Source: Pseudomonadota bacterium (GTDB lineage: Bacteria > Pseudomonadota > Gammaproteobacteria > Burkholderiales > Rhodocyclaceae). Taken from it: a stretch of 64,000 nucleotides of DNA. Under the pieces are notes generated by a model. That model was not told the origin of the DNA and ran no database searches. It saw only the letters and a program-made list of their open reading frames with translations. A program made the translations under genes and the position numbers. The stretch is taken from NCBI GenBank assembly GCA_963205435.1, contig CAUJIV010000028.1:1-64000 (forward strand), written 5' to 3'. Shown piece by piece: positions 23,487 through 33,700 of this stretch. Numbering within the stretch: the first letter of the stretch is position 1; the number at the start of each line of letters is the position of its first letter.

Positions 23487-24530
23487 CTAGCCGGCGAAAT
23501 TGTCCTTGTTGGTGGCGCGCAGCCTGGCTTCGGCGGCGGCGACGATGTTGCGCCGGACGAGGTCGGCCAGGTTCTGGTCGAGCGTCTGCATGCCCATCGC
23601 CTGGCCGGTCTGGATGGCCGAGTACATCTGCGCCACCTTGGCCTCGCGGATCAGGTTGCGGATGGCCGGCGTGCCGATCATGATCTCGTGCGCCGCCACG
23701 CGCCCCTGGCCGTCCTTGGTCTTCAGCAGCGTCTGCGAGATGACGGCGCGCAGGGATTCGGACAGCATGGCGCGCACCATGTCCTTCTCCGCCGCCGGGA
23801 AGACGTCGATGATGCGGTCGATGGTCTTGGCCGCCGAGCTGGTGTGCAGGGTGGCGAACACCAAGTGGCCGGTCTCGGCCGCCGTCAGGGCGAGGCGGAT
23901 GGTCTCGAGATCGCGCATCTCGCCGACCAGGATGACGTCCGGATCCTCGCGCAGGGCCGAGCGCAGCGCGTTGTTGAAGGACAGCGTGTGCGGGCCGACC
24001 TCGCGCTGGTTGATCAGGCACTTCTTCGACTCGTGCAGGAACTCGATCGGGTCCTCGACGGTGAGGATGTGGCGGTGCACGCTCTCGTTAACGTAGTTGA
24101 TCATCGCCGCCAGGGTGGTCGACTTGCCCGAGCCGGTCGGCCCGGTGACCAGCACGATGCCGCGCGGGTATTCGGCGATCTCCTTGAAGATCTTCGGGCA
24201 GTTCAGCTCCTCGAGGCTCTGCACCTTGGCGGGAATGGTGCGGAAGACGGCGCCGGCGCCGCGCTGCTGGACGAAGGCGTTGACGCGAAAGCGCGCCAGG
24301 TTGGGCACGGCAAAGGAAAAGTCGCACTCGAGGTTCTCCTCGTAGTGCTTGCGCTGCGCATCGTTCATGATGTCGTACACCATGCCGTGCACATCCTTGT
24401 GCTCCATCGGCGGCAGGTTGATGCGCCGCACGTCGCCATGCACGCGGATCATCGGCGGCACGCCGGCCGACAGGTGCAGGTCGGACGCCTTGTTCTTGAC
24501 GGAGAAGGCCAGCAGTTCGGTGATGTCCAT
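23487..24530 (-). CDS. pilT: Type IV pilus retraction ATPase PilT
   Basis: 347 aa; MDITELLAFSVKNKASDLHLSAGVPPMIRVHGDVRRINLPPM, GPTGSGKSTTLA, TAAETGHLVFATLHTSSAAKTIDRIIDVFP. Confidence 0.96.
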   Translation of the reverse strand: MDITELLAFSVKNKASDLHLSAGVPPMIRVHGDVRRINLPPMEHKDVHGMVYDIMNDAQRKHYEENLECDFSFAVPNLARFRVNAFVQQRGAGAVFRTIPAKVQSLEELNCPKIFKEIAEYPRGIVLVTGPTGSGKSTTLAAMINYVNESVHRHILTVEDPIEFLHESKKCLINQREVGPHTLSFNNALRSALREDPDVILVGEMRDLETIRLALTAAETGHLVFATLHTSSAAKTIDRIIDVFPAAEKDMVRAMLSESLRAVISQTLLKTKDGQGRVAAHEIMIGTPAIRNLIREAKVAQMYSAIQTGQAMGMQTLDQNLADLVRRNIVAAAEARLRATNKDNFAG

Positions 24531-24561
24531 TGTTCGCTTCCGTGATGCTCGGAGTGGAAAA

Positions 24562-24587
24562 ATCGCGCAAGCGCGCGATGCTATACT
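24562..24587 (+). promoter_or_regulatory. Divergent pilT/yggS regulatory region: palindrome plus -10-like element toward yggS
   Basis: ATCGCGC aagc GCGCGAT (24562-24579), then TATACT at 24582-24587, 22 bp before yggS ATG. Confidence 0.4.
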
Positions 24588-24609
24588 TGCCCAGATATAT
24601 CATTGGATT

Positions 24610-25299
24610 ATGACTACAATTTCAGCCAATTTGCAAGCTACAAAGTCACGCATCGCCGCGGCGGCGAGACAGGCGGGCCGGAACGAGGCCGAAATCACGC
24701 TGCTGGCGGTGAGCAAGACCGTGCCGCCGCCGCGGCTGCGCGAGGCCGCCGCCGCCGGTCAGCGCGCCTTCGGCGAGAACTACGTCCAGGAGGGCCTCGC
24801 CAAGATCGGCGCGCTGGCCGACCTCGGCCTCGAATGGCATTTCATCGGCCCGCTGCAGAGCAACAAGGCGCGCGCGGTGGCCGAGCATTTCGACTGGGTG
24901 CATGGCATCGACCGGCTGAAGGTCGCCGAGCGCCTGTCGCAGGCGCGCGGGGCGGACCGGACTCCCCTGCAGGCCTGCATTCAGGTCAACATCAGCGGCG
25001 AGGCGAGCAAGCACGGCATCCGTCCCGACGAGGCCGCCGGGCTGGCCGGCGCCGTGGCGGCCCTGCCCCACCTGCGGCTGCGCGGGTTGATGGCCATCCC
25101 CGAGCCGAGCGAGGACAGCGCCCTGGCGCGGCGCCGCTTCGCCGCGTTGCGCGAGTTGCGCGACGCGCTGAACCGGCAGGGGCTGGGGCTGGACACCCTG
25201 TCGATGGGCATGTCGCACGACCTCGAGGAGGCCGTCCTCGAGGGCGCCACCCTGGTGCGCGTCGGCACGGCCATCTTCGGCGAGAGGGCGCAGGCATGA
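24610..25299 (+). CDS. yggS: YggS/PLPBP family pyridoxal-phosphate homeostasis protein
   Basis: EITLLAVSKTVPPPRLREAAAAGQRAFGENYVQEGLAKI, EWHFIGPLQSNKARAVAEHFDWVHGID. Confidence 0.95.
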   Translation: MTTISANLQATKSRIAAAARQAGRNEAEITLLAVSKTVPPPRLREAAAAGQRAFGENYVQEGLAKIGALADLGLEWHFIGPLQSNKARAVAEHFDWVHGIDRLKVAERLSQARGADRTPLQACIQVNISGEASKHGIRPDEAAGLAGAVAALPHLRLRGLMAIPEPSEDSALARRRFAALRELRDALNRQGLGLDTLSMGMSHDLEEAVLEGATLVRVGTAIFGERAQA

Positions 25300-26107
25300 A
25301 GATCGCATTCATCGGCGGCGGCAACATGGCCGGCGCCCTCATCGGCGGATTGCTCAAGCAGGGCTTCGCCGCGGCGGACTTGCTGGCGGTGGAGCCGCTC
25401 GAGGACCGACGCGCCCAACTGGCGGCGGCCTTCGGCATCGCCTGCCTGGCGCAGGCGGAGGCGGCGGCGCTGGACGCCGGCGTGCTGGTGCTGGCGGTGA
25501 AGCCGCAGCAGATGCGCGAGGCGCTCGCGCCGCTGGCGGGCAGGCTCGCCGACCAGCTGGTCATCAGCATCGCCGCCGGCCTGCGCTTGCAGGACATCTC
25601 GCGCTGGCTCGGCGGCCACCGGCGGCTGGTGCGCGCCATGCCCAACACGCCGGCCCTGATCGGCGCCGGCATCAGCGGCCTGTGCGCCGATCCCTCGGTC
25701 GACGCCGAAGGGCGGCGCCACGCGGAGCGGGTGCTGGGCGCGGTCGGCAAGGTCCTGTGGATCGAGGACGAGGCGATGATGGACGCCGTCACCGCCGTCT
25801 CCGGCAGCGGGCCGGCCTACGTCTTCCATTTCATCGAGGCGCTGCGCGACGCGGCGCGCGCGCTCGGCTTCGGCGAGGCCCAGGCGGCGACGCTGGCGAT
25901 CGAGACCGTCGCCGGCGCCGCCGCGCTGGCCGCCGCCAGCCACGAGGACGTCGCCGAACTGCGCCGGCGCGTCACCTCCAAGGGCGGCACCACCGAGGCG
26001 GCGCTGGATTCGCTCGCCGCCGACGGCTTCAGGGACGTCATCCTGCGGGCGGTGCGCGCCGCCGAGGCGCGCGGCCGCGCGCTGGGCGCGGCGAAGGACG
26101 GCGGCTG

Positions 26108-26108
<1 letters not shown>
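25296..26108 (+). CDS. proC: Pyrroline-5-carboxylate reductase
   Basis: MKIAFIGGGNMAGALIGGLLKQGF, RAMPNTPALIGAGISGL, VTSKGGTTEAAL. Confidence 0.96.
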
Positions 26109-26679
<571 letters not shown>

Positions 26680-26683
<4 letters not shown>

Positions 26684-26982
26684 ATCCACCCTGGATGCGC
26701 CGCGAGTCCGGCGGCGGCATCCTGCTCAGCCTGCATGTCCAGCCGGGCGCGAAGAAAACGGAGATCGCCGGCCGCCACGGCGAGGCGCTGAAGGTCCGCC
26801 TCGCCGCAGCGCCGGTGGACGGCAAGGCCAATGCCTGCCTGGTCGGCTTCGTCGCCAATCTTCTCGGGGTGCGGCGCGCGGATGTGGAACTCGTCGCTGG
26901 CGCGACGGCGCGCCTGAAGCGCCTGCGGGTGGTTGGCGCCTCGGACGAGGCGCTGGCGGCCCTCGTCAGGCGGGCGGACTAG
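26680..26982 (+). CDS. yggU: DUF167 / YggU family protein
   Basis: LSLHVQPGAKKTEIAGRHGEALKVRLAAAPVDGKANACLVGFVANLLGV. Confidence 0.93.
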
Positions 26983-28258
26983 CCGCGCTTTCGAACGCCA
27001 GGTGTCCGCCGAGCAGCGTGTAGCGCACGCGGCCCGGCAGCTCGCTGCCGAGGAACGGCGTGTTCTTGCCCTGGCTGCGCAAGCGCTCGCGCGTCACCGT
27101 GGTGCGGCCGTCTGGATCGAAGATGCAGACATCGGCGGCGGCGCCCGGCGCCAGCGTGCCGGCGGCAATGCCGAGGATGCGCGCCGGGTCGGCGGTGATG
27201 CAGGCGAGCGTCGTGGCCAGGGGCAGCTGCATCTCGCCGCCCCACTTCAGGGCCAGCGGCAGCAGCAGCTCGAGGCCGCTGGCGCCGGGCTCGGCTTCGG
27301 CGAAGGGCAGCTGCTTGGCATCGTCATCGACCGGCGTGTGGTCGGAGCAGAGGGCATCGATGCTGCCTTCGGCGAGGCCGCGGCGCAGTGCCTCGCGGTC
27401 CGCTTCCGAGCGCAACGGCGGCAGCAGCCGCGCGTGGGGATTGAAGTAGCCGATGTCGCGCTCGCACAGGTGCAGGTGGTTCACCGAGACGTCGCAACTG
27501 ACGGCGATGCCGCTGGCGCGCGCGGCGACGATCATGTCCAGCGCGGCGGCGCTCGAGATGCGGGCGAGGTGGATGCGCACGCCGGTGTCGCGCGCCAGCT
27601 GCAGGAGGGTCGAGAGGGCGATGGTCTCGGCGCTGGCGGGAATGCCGGGCAGGCCGAGCCGCGCCGCCACCGCGCCGTCGTGCGCCACGCCGTCCCGGCT
27701 CAGCCAGGGATCCAGCGCCTGCAGCCAGACGGGAAAGCCGAAGGTCGCCGCGTATTGCAGGGCGCGCAGCAGCACCAGCGTGTCCATCACCGGCGCCAGC
27801 GCCTGGCCGAAGGCGATGCAGCCGGCCTCGTGCAGCTCCGCCATTTCAGTCAGGCGCTCTCCTTCCAGCCGCACGGTCAGCGCGCCGACGGGATAGACAT
27901 GGGCGGCATTCGCCTGGCGCGCGCGATGCTTGAGCATCTCGACCAGGCCGGGCTCGTCGAGCGGCGGATCGGTATCGGGCGGGCAGGCCAGACTGGTGAC
28001 GCCGCCGGCTGCCGCCGCCGCCAGTTCCGACTCGAGGGTGGCCTTGTATTCGAGGCCGGGCTCGCGCAGGCGGGCGGAGAGATCGACCAGGCCCGGGCAG
28101 ACCACCAGCCCGGTCGCGTCGATGACGCGGTTGGCGGCGAAGCCCTGCGGCATGGCGCCGACGCCGGCGATCCTGCCGGCGGCAATGAAGAGGTCCGCCG
28201 GCCGGTCGACGCCGGCGGCCGGATCGACCAGGCGCCCGTTCCTGACGTGGATCTTCAT
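26966..28258 (-). CDS. pyrC: Dihydroorotase
   Basis: MKIHVRNGRLVDPAAGVDRPADLFIAAGRI, SLACPPDTDPPLDEPGLVEML, DALCSDHTPVDDDAKQLPFAEAEPGASGLE. Confidence 0.93.
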   Translation of the reverse strand: MKIHVRNGRLVDPAAGVDRPADLFIAAGRIAGVGAMPQGFAANRVIDATGLVVCPGLVDLSARLREPGLEYKATLESELAAAAAGGVTSLACPPDTDPPLDEPGLVEMLKHRARQANAAHVYPVGALTVRLEGERLTEMAELHEAGCIAFGQALAPVMDTLVLLRALQYAATFGFPVWLQALDPWLSRDGVAHDGAVAARLGLPGIPASAETIALSTLLQLARDTGVRIHLARISSAAALDMIVAARASGIAVSCDVSVNHLHLCERDIGYFNPHARLLPPLRSEADREALRRGLAEGSIDALCSDHTPVDDDAKQLPFAEAEPGASGLELLLPLALKWGGEMQLPLATTLACITADPARILGIAAGTLAPGAAADVCIFDPDGRTTVTRERLRSQGKNTPFLGSELPGRVRYTLLGGHLAFESAASPPA

Positions 28259-28262
28259 GCCC

Positions 28263-29222
28263 TCAGCCCCCCGCCAGCATGCTCATCACCGCCATGCGCA
28301 CGGCGATGCCGAAGGTGACTTGCGGCAGGATCACCGCGTGCGGGCCGTCGGCCACGGCCGAATCGATCTCGACGCCGCGGTTCATCGGCCCCGGGTGCAT
28401 GACGATGGCGTCGGGCCGGGCGCAGGCCAGCTTGTCGGCGGTGAGCCCGTAGTACTTGAAGAACTCCTGCGGGCTGGGCAGCAGCGCGCCCTGCATGCGC
28501 TCGTTCTGCAGGCGCAGCATCATCACCACGTCGACCTCCTTCAGCCCGGCGCGCATGTCGTGGAAGACGCGCACGCCGAGGCCTTCGGCATCGGCCGGGA
28601 TCAGGGTCTTCGGCCCGATCACGCGCAGGTCCGGCACGCCCAGCGTCTTCAGCGCCTGGATCTGCGAGCGCGCCACGCGCGAGTGCAGCACGTCGCCGAC
28701 GATCGCCACCGACAGCCGGGTGAAGTCCCGCTTGTAGTGGCGGATGGTGTACATGTCGAGCAGGCCCTGGGTGGGATGGGCATGGCGGCCGTCGCCGGCA
28801 TTGATGACGTGGATGTGGTCGTAGCCCATCGCCGCCAGGTGCCGGGCGATGAGGAAGGGCGCGCCGCTCGAGGCGTGGCGCACGACGAACATGTCGGCCT
28901 GCATGGCGCACAGGTTGTCCACCGTGTCGAGCAGGGTCTCGCCCTTGGAGGCCGAGGAGGTGCCGATGTTCAGGTTGATGACGTCGGCGGACAGGCGCTT
29001 GGCGGCAATCTCGAAGGTGGTGCGCGTGCGCGTGGAGTTCTCGAAGAACAGGTTGAACACGCTCTTGCCGCGCAGCAGCGGTAGCTTCTTCACCTCGCGC
29101 TCGGCCACTTCGGTGAAGGGCGCCGCCGTGTCGAGAATTTCGTTGAGGATCTCGCGCGGCAGGCCCTCGATGGTGAGCAGGTGCTGCAGCCCGCCGGCGG
29201 CGTTCAGCTGCGGGTTACGCAT
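28263..29222 (-). CDS. pyrB: Aspartate carbamoyltransferase catalytic subunit
   Basis: [70 protein letters not shown]. Confidence 0.97.
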   Translation of the reverse strand: MRNPQLNAAGGLQHLLTIEGLPREILNEILDTAAPFTEVAEREVKKLPLLRGKSVFNLFFENSTRTRTTFEIAAKRLSADVINLNIGTSSASKGETLLDTVDNLCAMQADMFVVRHASSGAPFLIARHLAAMGYDHIHVINAGDGRHAHPTQGLLDMYTIRHYKRDFTRLSVAIVGDVLHSRVARSQIQALKTLGVPDLRVIGPKTLIPADAEGLGVRVFHDMRAGLKEVDVVMMLRLQNERMQGALLPSPQEFFKYYGLTADKLACARPDAIVMHPGPMNRGVEIDSAVADGPHAVILPQVTFGIAVRMAVMSMLAGG

Positions 29223-29709
29223 GCGCCAGCCTCAGTTCCAGCCGGCCGTCGGCGCCCTGCTCCAGCTGCAGGTTCTGCTCTGGCGCCAGGCTCATGGCAT
29301 GGGCGCACCAGCGCGGCTGGATCGGCAGTTCGCGGCCGCCGCGGTCGACGAGCACCGCCAGGTCGATGCGCGACGGACGGCCGTAGTCGAAGATCTCGTT
29401 CATAGCGGCGCGAATGGTGCGCCCGGTGTAGAGCACGTCGTCGACGATGACGATGGCCCGATCGGTCACCTCGAAGGGGATCTCCGACGACTTCAGCCGC
29501 GCGTGCAGGCCGCTGCGGTTGAAATCGTCGCGGTAGAAGGAGATGTCGAGGCGACCGAGCGGCGTCTTCAGGCCGAGCGCGGCATGCAGCCGCTCGGCGA
29601 CCCAGACGCCGCCGGTGTGGATGCCGACGAGGGCGGCATCGGCTGCCAGCTCGCCGCGCAGGCTCTCCGCCAGGGCGGCGCACAGCCGCTCCGCGTCAGG
29701 CAGCGGCAT
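29215..29709 (-). CDS. pyrR: PyrR bifunctional regulator / uracil phosphoribosyltransferase
   Basis: [64 protein letters not shown]. Confidence 0.95.
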   Translation of the reverse strand: MPLPDAERLCAALAESLRGELAADAALVGIHTGGVWVAERLHAALGLKTPLGRLDISFYRDDFNRSGLHARLKSSEIPFEVTDRAIVIVDDVLYTGRTIRAAMNEIFDYGRPSRIDLAVLVDRGGRELPIQPRWCAHAMSLAPEQNLQLEQGADGRLELRLAHA

Positions 29710-30175
29710 CGAAATAGTCCTGCAGGATGTGCCGCGCGGCGACGGCATCGATGCGCGGCTTGCGCGCCCGCCAGCCGCCGCCGGCTTCGCGCAGCTCGGC
29801 CTCGGCGGCCTGCGAGCTGAGGCGCTCGTCGACCAGCGCCACCGGCAGGCCGAAGCGCCCGCGCAGCTGGTTGGCGAAGCGGCGGCAGCGCGCGCTCATG
29901 GCATGCTCGGAGCCGTCGAGGACGAGCGGCAGGCCGACGACCAAGCCGGCCGGCTGCCATTCCTCGATCAGCCGGGCGATGGCGCCAAAACGCGCTGCCT
30001 CGCTCGCCGCCTCGAGAGTGGTGAGCGCCCGCGCCTGCCCGAGCAGGGATTCGCCGACGGCGACGCCGATGCGCTTGAGGCCGAAATCGAAGGCGAGCAG
30101 CGTGCCGCTGGCGGGAAGCCGGGCGAAAGGGGCAGCAGGCGGAGCCGTCGCCTGCGGCATTGCCGGCTCAGGCAT
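29696..30175 (-). CDS. ruvX: YqgF/RuvX family putative Holliday junction resolvase
   Basis: [64 protein letters not shown]. Confidence 0.95.
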   Translation of the reverse strand: MPEPAMPQATAPPAAPFARLPASGTLLAFDFGLKRIGVAVGESLLGQARALTTLEAASEAARFGAIARLIEEWQPAGLVVGLPLVLDGSEHAMSARCRRFANQLRGRFGLPVALVDERLSSQAAEAELREAGGGWRARKPRIDAVAARHILQDYFDAAA

Positions 30176-30770
30176 GCCCGACCGCGCCGGACAGGTTGGC
30201 CAGGTCGAAGCCGAGCAGCTGCATCGCCGCCGGCAACCGCTCTTCGACCGGCAGGCCGAACATGATGTCGGCATCGGCGGCGACGGTCAGCCAGGCATTC
30301 TGCGCCAGCTCGTGTTCCAGTTGGCCGGCGGCCCAGCCGGCATAGCCGAGCGAGACGATGAACTCCTCCGGCTCGCCGGCGCTGGCGACCGACTGGAGGA
30401 TGTCGCGCGAGCTGGTCAGGCCGAGCTCGTCCTTCACCGGCAGCGTCGCCTGCCATTGGCCGAGCGGCCGGTGCAGGACGAAGCCGCGATCGGTCTGGAC
30501 GGGGCCGCCGAACATCACCGGCAGCCCGGCGAAGCGCCGGTCCTCGAGCGGAATCTCGATGCGCTCGAACAGCGACTCGAGCGTCATGTCGAGCGGTCGG
30601 TTGATGACAATGCCGAGCGCCCCCTGCTGGTTGTGCTCGCAGATGTAGGTCAGGCTGCGGGCAAAATTCGGATCGGCCATGGCCGGCATGGCGATCAGGA
30701 AGTGATGGGTCAGGTTGACGTCGGCTTGCGGCACGCGGGCATTGTAATCCGTGCCGCCGCCGACGTCCAA
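30168..30770 (-). CDS. yqgE: YqgE/AlgH family protein (DUF179)
   Basis: [49 protein letters not shown]; start codon uncertain. Confidence 0.94.
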   Translation of the reverse strand: MDVGGGTDYNARVPQADVNLTHHFLIAMPAMADPNFARSLTYICEHNQQGALGIVINRPLDMTLESLFERIEIPLEDRRFAGLPVMFGGPVQTDRGFVLHRPLGQWQATLPVKDELGLTSSRDILQSVASAGEPEEFIVSLGYAGWAAGQLEHELAQNAWLTVAADADIMFGLPVEERLPAAMQLLGFDLANLSGAVGHA

Positions 30771-30779
30771 GCCGCCGGC

Positions 30780-33700
30780 TCAGGAGGCAGGCGCCGTCGC
30801 CGCCGGCCGCGCCAGGCCGGCGACCAGGCCGAGCAGCTCCTCTTCCTGGAAGGGCTTGCCGAGGTAGTGATCAACGCCGATCTCGCGGGCGTAATTGCGG
30901 TGCTTGTCGGCGCTGCGCGAGGTGATCATGATGACCGGCACGTCCTTCAGGCGCGCGTCGGCGCGCACGTTGCGGACGAGGTCGAAGCCGTCCATGCGCG
31001 GCATCTCGACGTCCGTCAGCAGGACGTCGGGGACGATGTCGAGCAGCTGCTCGAGGGCATCCGCCCCGTCCTTGGCGGTGAGCACATGGTAGCCCTCGCG
31101 CGACAGCAGGCGGCCGGTGATCTTGCGCACGGTGAGGGAGTCGTCCACGATCATGACGGTCGGCAGGCGGGCGGGTTGCGCCGCCTCGGGCGCCGGCGCG
31201 TCGGTGGACGCATCGGCCAGCCGCGTCGCGCGGGCGACGAGGGCGAAGGGGTTGAGGATCAGCACCACTTCCCCGTCGCCCAGCACGGTGGCGCCGGCAA
31301 GGCCGGCCACGCGCGCCAGTTGCGGGCCGATGTTCTTGACGACCACTTCCTGGTTGCCGCGCTGCTCGTCGACCTGGAGGGCGATGCGCTGCGTGCCGGC
31401 GCGCAGCAGCAGCAGGGGATGGCGGCGCTGCGGCTCGGCGACGAAGCGGGTGTCGCCAAGCAGCGGCGGCAGGTAATGGCTGGGATAGCGGTTGCCCAGC
31501 CAGTCGGTCGCGCCATCCTCGCGGATGCGGGCGATCTCCGCCGCCTTCAGTTCCATCACCTGCTCGACCATCACCGAGGGAATGGCGTAGCTGCGCCCGC
31601 CGGCGCGCACCAGCAGCACCTGGGTCACGGCCAGGGTCAGCGGCAGGTAGATGCGGAAGCGGGTACCCCTGCCGCCAGCCGAGCCGGTCTCGATGCGCCC
31701 GCCAAGCTGCGCCGTTTCCGCCTTCACCACGTCCATGCCGACGCCGCGGCCGGCGATTTCGCTGAGGTCGCGCGCGGTCGAAAACCCGGGCTGGAAGATG
31801 AACTGCGTCAGCTCGGCCTCGCTCGCCTCCTGCCCCGCGGCCAGCAGCCCGCGCTCGACGGCCCTGTCGCGGATACGCCTGAAATCGAGGCCGGCGCCGT
31901 CGTCGGCCAGCTCGATGACGATCTCGTTGCCCTGCTGCGACAGGTCGAGGCGGATTTCGCCGATCTCCGGCTTGCCGGCTTCAAGCCGTCGCGCCGTCTC
32001 CTCGAGCCCATGGGTGATGGCATTGCGCAGCAGGTGCTCGATCGGACCGGTCATCCGCTCGAGCACGGAGCGGTCCAGCTCGACCTGGCCGCCGCGAATG
32101 TCGAGGTTGACCTTCTTGCCGAGCTCCTTGGCGGTCAGGCGCACGACGCGATAGAGCCGGTCGGCGACCGAATTGAACGGCACCATGCGGATGCTCATCA
32201 GCGACTGCGTCAATTCGCGGTTGAGCCTGGCCTGGCTGGCGATCGCCGCGTCGGCATGGTCGAGGTTGCGCAGCAGCGCGTGCTGCACGGTGGTGACGTC
32301 GTTGACGCTCTCGGCCATCATGCGGGTGAGTTCCTGGAAGCGGGTGAAGCGGTCCAGTTCGAGCGGATCGAACTCGGCGTGCGCCTCCTGGCTGAGCGCC
32401 AGGCGCGACCGCATCTGCGATTCGGCCTGGATGTCGATCTCGCGCAGCTGGCCGCGCAGGCGGATCACGTTTTCCGTCAGGTCGAGCAGGGAGCCGCGCA
32501 GGGCGCGCATCTCGCCCTCGATGCGCGAGCGGGCGATCGACAGTTCGCCGGCCTCGTTGACCAGGCGGTCTACCAGGTCGGCGCGCACGCGCAGCATGGC
32601 GCGGGCGACGGCCTCCGCATCGAACTCCTCGGCCGGCGCGCGCTCCGGCTTCGGCGCGGCGGCCGGCGCCGCCTCCTCCTCCTCGACAACGCCGGCCGCC
32701 CGCTTCTGCAGTTCCTCCAGCAGGGCATTGGCGCGATCGAACGAGGCGTCGAACTCGTCGAAGAACTGCACCGGCACGGCCTCGGCTGCGAGCGCGTTCT
32801 CAAGGCGCGTCTCCATGCTGTGCACCAGTTCGCCGATGCCCATGGCGCCGGCCATGCGGGCGCTGCCTTTCAGAGTGTGCAACGATCTGGCCAGGGTGCC
32901 CGCGGCAGCGCGGTCGCCGGGCTCGGCGCGCCAGTGGCGCAGGCCGGCGCCGATCTCGCCGATCAGGTCGGCGGCCTCCTCGAGGAAAATCGGCAGAAGC
33001 TGCTCGTCGAGATCGTCGCGCAGGCGAAGCTTGCGCCGGTCGACGACCTCCTCCGCCGCCGCCGGGGCGACCGCCAACGGCAGGGCGCCGGCAGCGGGCA
33101 GCGCGGTCTCGCTGGCGGCGAGGACCGAGACGATCGCGCCTTCTCCCGGCGCCGTCGCAGGCGCGGCCGGCGCCGGTGCTTCCGCCTCAATCATCTCTTC
33201 CGCCAAGGATTCTTCCTGCGCCGCCGGTTCATCCGGCACGGCCAATTCTTCCTCTGCCGCCGGCTCGGGCTCCTGCGGCGGCGCCTCGGCGGCAGGCACG
33301 ACCATCAGTTCGAAATGCGCCGGAGCAGCCGCCTTGGCCACTTCATCCAGCTCGGCGGCCAGCCCGTCCGCCCCATGGGGCAGCCGCCGCTCGGCCAGCG
33401 AGGCCAGCATGGCATCGAGGGTGGAAATCGCCGTTCCTAGCAGGCCGATCTGCCCGCTGTTACAAAACTCCCCGCTGCGCGCCAGGCGCGCCAGGGCATG
33501 CTCGAGCGACAGGGCCAGGTGGCCGACCGGCTCGATATCGACCGTGCCCGAGATGCCGGCCAGGGTGTGGGCGGCGCGCATCATCTCCTCGGACGGCACC
33601 TGCGGGCTGAGCCTGATGGCGTTGAGGCCCGCCCGCAGCGCGGCCAGGTGGTCGTGCGCCTCTTCGAGATACATCTCGAAGAGCGGCCGCGACAGGAGGC

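Noticed and set aside
29727-33440. 1237-aa plus-strand ORF antisense to ruvX, yqgE and chpA
   Set aside because: Antisense shadow frame of well-supported genes; composition is typical artefact
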